DNA of 64,000 bases, taken from the NCBI GenBank assembly GCA_035041965.1, contig JAPYMA010001963.1, positions 116,404 through 180,403 of the forward strand. Reading direction: 5' to 3'. The notes beneath the pieces were generated by a model that worked only from the letters and a program-made list of their open reading frames with translations, was not told where the DNA came from and did not search any database. A program made the translations under genes and the position numbers. Origin of the DNA: Anisakis pegreffii. Taxonomy: Eukaryota; Nematoda; Chromadorea; Rhabditida; Anisakidae. This document shows positions 57,676 to 64,000 of this stretch, piece after piece; within the stretch, counting starts at the first letter, position 1, and every line of letters starts with the position of its first letter.

Positions 57676-58862
57676 TTACTTTTGTAGGTTGTTCGTTTTC
57701 TTCATCTCATTTAGAATATTCCTAATTTCGTTGATGTTATCCGTGTACCATTGCGGTATGCGCTTTCTTCCCTTTCGAGACACCTGAGAAGGAATAATAT
57801 CGATTAGTTGAAATTATATGAGGGTATGAAAGAAAAACAGCACCATCAATGAAATTATGTAAGACACATTTCGGAAGTTGACTGGAATAGGCCCAAATTT
57901 TCTTCAGTAGACAAGAGCGTCATGAGCAATTTCATTCATGAAACACGTTTTTTTCTCTTCATCTTTTATCATTCCAACTATTTGGTTTCATGGGCGATCG
58001 GATCCGTTGCATGTTCGAAAGTCGTGCCCGATGCACTTCTGTATCCCGATCGCACCAATACATTGGGATAAATGGTGCTATGGACGAAATTGAAGTGAAT
58101 CCGCTGCGTGGCAAATCCGATGGATCAGTTGACAAGCATAATCAGAAGTAAGATAAAGTGATCATGTGTGATGGGCTAGAATGCTTCCAGTTTTACTAAA
58201 ATAGCACTCAGCGGTTCACGGGCAATATTGCTAATTGATTCTCTTTCCGAAAACCTTTTAGCAGTAACTTATTCAGCATCGCATGTATCGCTCTCGTGAG
58301 GTTATCAAACGATACAAGATCGTTTGTTTGCCTTCAATTTCGCCTTTCTCAATATATCAAAAAAAGATAGATGAAAGAATTATAATTTCTTACAAGTTGA
58401 TGCCTCCTCATCTTCGATTCAGGGACTGATCTCGTTATTCTTCTCGACAGTCTGTGCGTAGCAATTGGACCACGTGGAGATCCAACCTCTGACGCCATGA
58501 TGCGCAATTTTTCTATTGAATGAGCTGAAATTGAACGAGCTCCGAGTGAAACTCAACTAAACTATTATTCATCATCAAGGTGATGCTGGTTCCTTTTGAT
58601 AAGCATCCAGACATCATCATTACCAGAACTCGAGTGCGAGCAGCTGTTCACAGCGATAAAATCGAAATTGAATCCAAATGAAATTCTTGCAGCTTCATAG
58701 TTGGGATTACCCAGAATCAATTTGAATAATGGTATTTAGAAAGGATCTATGAAGATCTTTCACTAGCAAGAATCGTGGAGTAGGCAAATATTGTGATAGA
58801 AGTTAACCTTGTTCCAAGATCACCACGAGGATGGCACAAAGCAGAACGATTTTCATTGACAT
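57676..58862 (-). CDS. Candidate small secreted protein, neuropeptide-precursor-like (four short exons)
   Basis: The proposed exons in coding order are 58862-58808, 58524-58394, 58103-58062 and 57783-57676. Phases are consistent (1/2, then 0, 0) and they total 336 nt, or 111 aa. The first exon encodes a classical signal peptide (MSMKIVLLCAILVVILEQ). The mature part is basic and has no cysteines, with dibasic sites (LSRR, KMRR) and a GRKR motif, the usual amidation-plus-cleavage signal. Exon 2 has a good TTTCAG acceptor and a GTAAGA donor, and the last exon a TTCTCAG acceptor. The acceptor at 58104 (CACGCAG) is poorer. If the third-exon donor is skipped, the frame stays open for 27 further codons, so an alternative C-terminus is possible. 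A plus-strand open frame (ATG 57989) overlaps, so the strand assignment is not beyond doubt. No known family is recognised. Confidence 0.5.
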
Positions 58863-59749
58863 GTTGAAGAATGAAGATTCGAAACGTTTAATCAGTCAGA
58901 CAACAGAATGAATAATGAACTGCCAACTGATGTCAATTTATAGCCGAATTTTCTTTTGATCACACATCGCATCGTTTTAGATGAAAGGATTAACGACTGG
59001 GTTATCACCAGTCGCTCAGGCAAATATTTTGAACTGTTTTTATTGGATACGAAAACATTCCGTTGATGTCGCTCGAGAAGACTTGTTATCGTTATCAATG
59101 CAGACGTTACGCTGATCAATCTGCAACCGAGTTCACTGAATCGTTGAATATTTCGTCTGGAGGTAGATAATCCGGCTGGCAATTCAGTCATTTTGAGTGT
59201 TGCTAGTATTCTCGACGATTCCATCTCACCATCATTCCAGACATTCCGCGTGAACTTCCGTTTTTAATCTCATGCAATTTTTAACTGTTCCGTCTGGAAT
59301 TTGGTAATCTGGTCGGCGATTCGAGTGTTCCTTATCATTGAGCAAATATTTTGAAACAACAATCGAGAAATGTTATTTTACTGGTGTTTTCGACGATTCC
59401 AGCTGATGATTGTTTTGCAGTATCTATCTGAACATCATTTAGTTGCATTCTGGAATATCGTAGCTGGCGCTGCGTGATCGAAATGACTTATGACCAAATT
59501 ATTGCAGTTCGCAATATATCTTGTAACATTCATCAATACCAGAGACATTCTCTTTTAAAGTGTCGAAAAGCCATTCTCTTTCAAAGTCCGCAACTCATTT
59601 CAGCAAGTTTCTTGATTTCACTCGTTTGCGTTATGATTATTCTCACGTCAGTGAAATGTTTTGGTTCGTAACAGTTGTTATCGTTGCCCAGTCACATGCA
59701 GCACACCTATACGATTGGCAGTAATGATAATGAATGCATTATTGTAGAC

Positions 59750-59835
59750 CAGTGATTCTCATAGGGAAGTAAATTACCTCCTATGTGGTAATTTGGTAGT
59801 CTGGGGAAGTCGACAAACTAATATTTCTAAAGAGA
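59750..59835 (+). mobile_element. Truncated hAT-like element terminus
   Basis: It starts CAGTGATTCTCATAGGG and follows the first 85 or so bases of the elements at 18689 and 30281 (a shared GGTAATTTGG block and a following GTCxGGGGxAxT-like block), then similarity is lost. No 3' terminus was found. Confidence 0.38.
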
Positions 59836-60269
59836 CTAGTAACTTCAGCACTATTTCCCCTCTCTATCGGAACATATCCCAAAGTGGAGAATTGGTTCAG
59901 CTAGTTTTCATATTGGCGAATAATGCGCAGCTTTCAAAGGAAAGAATACACGCATATTATTAAGACATTTACGATCAAAGTAATCGATTTGTCGCTATCG
60001 GAATGATTTTGTTGCATCTCTCTTACTGTTAGACATAACTGAAACAACGTAAGAAGTAAAATTATGTAGAACTGACAAAAATAGAGATAAAGCTACAAAG
60101 CAAGACGTATTGATATGATTTATACGACGTGGCATTTCATACGTCAGGCGTTTGTGATTGGAATACGTTTACAAGATTGGATGCGTCTGTGAAGATGATG
60201 TATACAATTTAAACATGTCTGTAAGAATAACATCATCAATTAAGTGATATTCATAAACATCAAAGGAGA

Positions 60270-60835
60270 AGATGAAAATACCTATATCTCCTCAAGTAAG
60301 CCAAATTGCTCTGTAAAATGTATGATATCCTGAATCTAGAAGTTCTGCTGGATCGAACAGTGAAAAGAAATACATACGTTTCTGGGCAAACCTGAGAATA
60401 CCGTAGGCGAAGACGGCAATCTGTATACTGCTATATCAACGTAATGACTGATCTACATTGATACAATGCAGATCAATAACCACCATTGTGCTAAATGAGA
60501 TAGCTTTAATAAAATAGCTATATATCCTCAACTAAGCAGATTCGCCCGACAAGATATATATTTTTCGGAATGCAGAGATTTTGCTCGATCGATTGGTGTG
60601 AAAAAATTGATATGTTACCGGGCAAACCTGAGAAGACGGCAGGCTTTAATGCGCTAACCCCCATAGCATCAGGAGAACTGCTATATCTCCTTGTGGAGCA
60701 AAAATTTAACGGCAAACTTTTCATTTTCGGAAAGTAGAGATTCTGCTCAATCGAACAATGTATAAACATTTTTATGTTACCGGGCAAACCTGAGAAGACG
60801 GTAGGCTTGAATGCATCAAACCTATATTTCTGTAT
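60270..60835. repeat. Degenerate tandem repeat (about three copies)
   Basis: Three diverged copies share an ordered set of blocks: CTATATCTCCT or similar at the start, TTCGGAAxGxAGAGATTxTGCTC, TCGAxCxxTGT, and GGGCAAACCTGAGAA followed by a GACGGxAGGC-like block. The GGGCAAACCTGAGAA block recurs at about 60384, 60620 and 60782, so unit lengths are unequal (about 236 and 162 nt). The minus-strand open frame 60518-60787 is produced by the repeat. Confidence 0.7.
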
Positions 60836-63392
60836 TGTTGCATTGCACTATTACAATGTTGATTCGGTGGATTTTCGGCTGAGTTATAGGCGAAAAACTG
60901 TCAAAATTTTACACGCAAATTGAAAAAACCGCTCAAAGATTCTAAATCCGCGAATTTAAGTATCGGAATTCACTATGTTCTTCGCAATGTCTTTGTATGA
61001 GTACAATTATAATTATGATATCCGGGATGAGGCCGAAATTTGCAGTCATCCGGTTTCTCCGGTTGACTCGGGACGTTTCAGATTTTTCTTTCAGTTAATT
61101 CAAACGTTTAATTGAATTGACTTAATCTTTCGGTTCAATTACTCTTTTAATTAATGCACGAATCTTATTGTAAGATTTTTTCAATTGAATTAATTCTTTC
61201 AGTTCAATTCAATTAATGTCATCGTCGGATCATCCAGTTAATACAAATTAATCTTTCTTTATTTCTTCCTTTCAATTGAATCGATTTGTAATTGTTTCGA
61301 CTTACATTCATAATGAAGTATCATTATGTTCCATTACTTTTTGTTCTAATCTCTGTGATATTTGCTTTTGTTTACAGATTTTTCATAATACTATCAGGTT
61401 TTCATGCAATGCTCGTTGGTAGTTTTTATTGTTGTGGATTTAAATTGTGTGTATTTAATTTGAATAAATTCGTGATGGTTATTATGCAGTTGAAGGAATG
61501 TTACAATGCATTATGAAAGTAATGTTGTGAACAATAATGATGTAAATGTGTATTGTGAAAGATTTTCAATAAATAAACTTGAATAATAAAAACTCGTGTT
61601 GCGTCACATGGAAACTCTCAACGAAATCAAATAGCAAAATTATCGAGAAAAGGCGAAAAAAATTTCCGCTAAACATTTCACAAAACTCCTGAACAAACCC
61701 CTTGCGAATTTAGCATCAATTGAGCTGGAATGAGGTACTAATGCAATAATGCACAAAGATCTTTCTATCCATTATATTTTTCATGTTACATGCCTCCAAA
61801 ATGACATGTGAATGTGTGCATGTAATGTGAATGTGTTGAATAACACTAAGCTTATTCAATGATAGGAGTGATGGTGGTATGGTTACTGATTACAATCATC
61901 ACAGCAGTGAAAACAGTAATAACAATAATCATGCATCATCACTTGGAATAGACTGTATGCTCATGCTCTAGCCACCAACAAAGGCAAAGGTTCCCATTCC
62001 AGTCTTCCTGTTGATGATACAATTTCAAATAGTTGATCACAGATCAAAACTGTTTACTCCGAAGTGTTCTGAGTACAACGCAATTTCGCAATAAGCCTCT
62101 GAATGCATGATGTCAAAAAGCGTCAAGCGATGTTCCATACTTACAATGCTTTAAACACGCACGTGTACACCTACGCACGCTCGCATCCGAGGCATGACAC
62201 TCAAGATTCATGAACCCTCTGCATCTTTACTTTCTCCTATATTCTCGTTCTATTTTCTTTCTTACTAGTCATCGCAATGCTAACTCGACTGATAAGGTAA
62301 TCAAGCACCCCACCCGTCCATCGATTTTTAGCTCACCTAACCCCACCATGATGGCTTAAATCACTTTCAATTCAGTTACAAACATCACACGACTGCTTCA
62401 GTCTGATACTCATTAAATTTATGAATTCCATTTTTCATTTTCAGTGGATGATAACCTAAGGGTTTCGATCTATGCCCCGCACTATATTCGCTGATGAGGT
62501 CAGAACACCCTTTCTTTTTTCAGGAATTCCATGCAGTCATTCAAATTACCAGGTTTTGTGAATAACGATAGTTGATAACACTCTCGATTGATAAGCTCCT
62601 CTCCGATCAGTATTGTGAGCGTTCTCCTGAATTTTATTCGCATTCTGGAATAAAAGAGTTTATGAGATCCTGGAGAATGAATTCGGTGCAATATCAGTTC
62701 TTTTTTCTATTGATATTGAAATTCACTCGCTAGTAGTATGGCGCAATAATATTTGTATGTTTTGGTGACCACCTCGTTCTGATCATACATATGCACTCTA
62801 TGAAGTTATTCGATCTGTCACTAGTACCATACCAATTGTACCATACCAGTACCATACCAACACAGATCATGCAGTGTGACCGCTTTGTTCATAACATTCA
62901 ATTTTCATTCACCATTTATTTACTTCTGCTATGTGTTTTGTATGGTGGGGTGATGCTGCGTGAGTGTATGTTATTCGTGATTATAGTTGGTTCATGCATT
63001 TTCTGGCATAATTCAGAGTTGTGCCACAGATATTCTTGAGTTCGAGTAATCTTCAACTTTTCCATGTTAATAAATATCGTACTGTTTGATAGCTTCATGA
63101 TTACGTAGGTTAAGGAAAATATAATAAGGGGACAGTTATTGTTAAAGTGAGGAATTGGTAATGATTACCTTAACGCAAACTTTAATTCAGTTTAGTTGCT
63201 GAACTACGCTAATGCTTGGTGGTGTATTATCAATGATACTTTTTTAATACTTCGTCATCATTGTAATTCATCCGCTGTATTTGGCAAAAAATATTGGCAA
63301 TATGTGAGGCTAACCTATCAGTGATAACCGCTCCAATTGTATCGAAATGAAGCTAATGAAAATTATTAATTAATCGTTTAATACTGTTCCAG

Positions 63393-63708
63393 ACGTGGAC
63401 CGTTCCGGAGGTGATCGAAACTGTCCTCGGTCATCATCTCAAACCGAAGGTGAGGAATTGAATCATTTCTGTGATGATTTAATTTGCTTGAAATGACTCG
63501 TTGCCAATCTTATTATTTTCTCGTGATCTGATATAAATTCATGAGTATGATATGTCGCACGAATATTCTCTGTTATCGATAAAACAGTTGTGTGATAACA
63601 GACATAATGCTGACAGTGATGTTGGTATTTTAGGTAATATGGCAGTGCGATCTATTCCTGGAAACGATGCATCTTGTTAGCGTTAAACCATCACTCAACG
63701 CTTGGTAG
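63393..63708 (+). CDS. Possible exon pair at the right edge, frame unresolved
   Basis: Two segments have good splice borders: 63393-63449 (acceptor TGTTCCAG, donor AAG then GTGAGG) and from 63634 (acceptor ATTTTAG). Joined in phase 0 they read TWTVPEVIETVLGHHL... ending in LNAW and a stop at 63708. In another phase they read VDRSGGDRNCPRSSSQTEG then NMAVRSIPGNDASC and stop at about 63680. Both frames stay open across the junction. A further open stretch lies at 63770-63898 with a donor at its end, so a gene may continue beyond the window. No family is recognised. Confidence 0.25.
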
Positions 63709-64000
63709 AGTCGCGTACTGATGATAATCTCACGGTGGAATTTGATGGATGATCGGACACGATGGTGGACCGATGGCATTCGATGGTGTTAGCAGCAAGA
63801 TATATCATCAATCGTAGCATATCCCATGGCAACGTCAATATCAAAGCAATGACAATTATCCAATCAACAAATGTGACATCGTGGCGCGAGGATACGCCAG
63901 GTTTGTAGTTTTAACCTTATCATTCCTTCATTTTTCATTTCATTGGGAAAAAATAAATGATTCGTGGTTAAGCAATCTCTCGTTTTTCATTATTCATTTT

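Larger units (their letters stand above)
58863..63392. other. Gene-poor right flank
   Basis: About 4.5 kb with no supported gene. It contains a truncated hAT-like end (59750-59835), a degenerate tandem repeat (60270-60835), AT-rich stretches near 61080-61290 rich in TTGAATT/AATTCAA palindromic words, and a triplicated GTACCATACCA motif near 62824-62860. Open frames (for example 58892-59224 minus and 62791-63039 plus) lack domains and splice support. Confidence 0.4.

Noticed and set aside
57989..58156. Plus-strand open frame starting MGDRIRCMFESRARC
   Set aside because: It has a GTAAGA donor-like end, but every tried downstream exon meets a stop. The minus-strand exon chain over the same DNA is more coherent, though this frame is kept as a caveat.
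58590..58625. Short minus-strand segment (AARTRVL) that could be a second exon of the small secreted-protein gene
   Set aside because: It enters in phase but leaves in phase 0, which meets a TAG at the next acceptor. Skipping it gives a continuous frame.

Overview
The window is nuclear DNA of a nematode. The evidence is genes built from many short exons with GT...AG introns and TTTCAG-like acceptors, low GC content, an OSM-3 type kinesin, two patched-related (PTR) proteins of the kind expanded in nematodes, and an RTE-clade retrotransposon remnant. Introns of several hundred bases and many degenerate transposons suggest a parasitic spirurine or ascaridoid worm rather than Caenorhabditis, but that is inference. 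No prokaryotic features, CRISPR arrays or rRNA genes were seen, and I could not support a tRNA.

Layout. 0.8-2.9 kb (-): an unrecognised single-pass membrane protein. 4.75-7.3 kb (-): F-actin capping protein alpha subunit, complete in 7 exons (286 aa). 8.7-12.9 kb (+): a divergent SLC2/GLUT-type transporter, 8 exons (504 aa). 14.0-21.6 kb (+): the osm-3/KIF17 ciliary kinesin, 16 exons (697 aa), with an X-box-like site just upstream. 25.0-34.3 kb and 43.7-52.9 kb (+): two tandem paralogous PTR/sterol-sensing-domain transporters with the same 14-exon architecture (865 and 896 aa). 54.4-55.3 kb (+): the iron-sulfur scaffold protein ISCU, 3 exons (158 aa). 57.7-58.9 kb (-): a candidate small secreted protein assembled from four short exons, with neuropeptide-precursor-like processing motifs. 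58.9-64 kb: mostly non-coding, with a degenerate satellite and a possible exon pair at the right edge.

The exon models were assembled by hand. For the five recognised gene families they are supported by unbroken phase through every junction, by family motifs and by total length. The genes do not form one pathway: they are housekeeping (capping protein, ISCU), ciliary transport (OSM-3), membrane transport (SLC2) and nematode-expanded lipid/cuticle-type transporters (PTR).

Mobile DNA is plentiful in introns. It includes a MULE-like foldback family (22.77 kb and 47.83 kb), hAT-like non-autonomous elements (18.69, 30.28 and 59.75 kb), a GC-rich terminal-inverted-repeat element with a 12-bp target duplication (50.71 kb, with a decayed relative at 41.33 kb), an RTE LINE fragment (39.1 kb) and a long TA microsatellite (27.2 kb).
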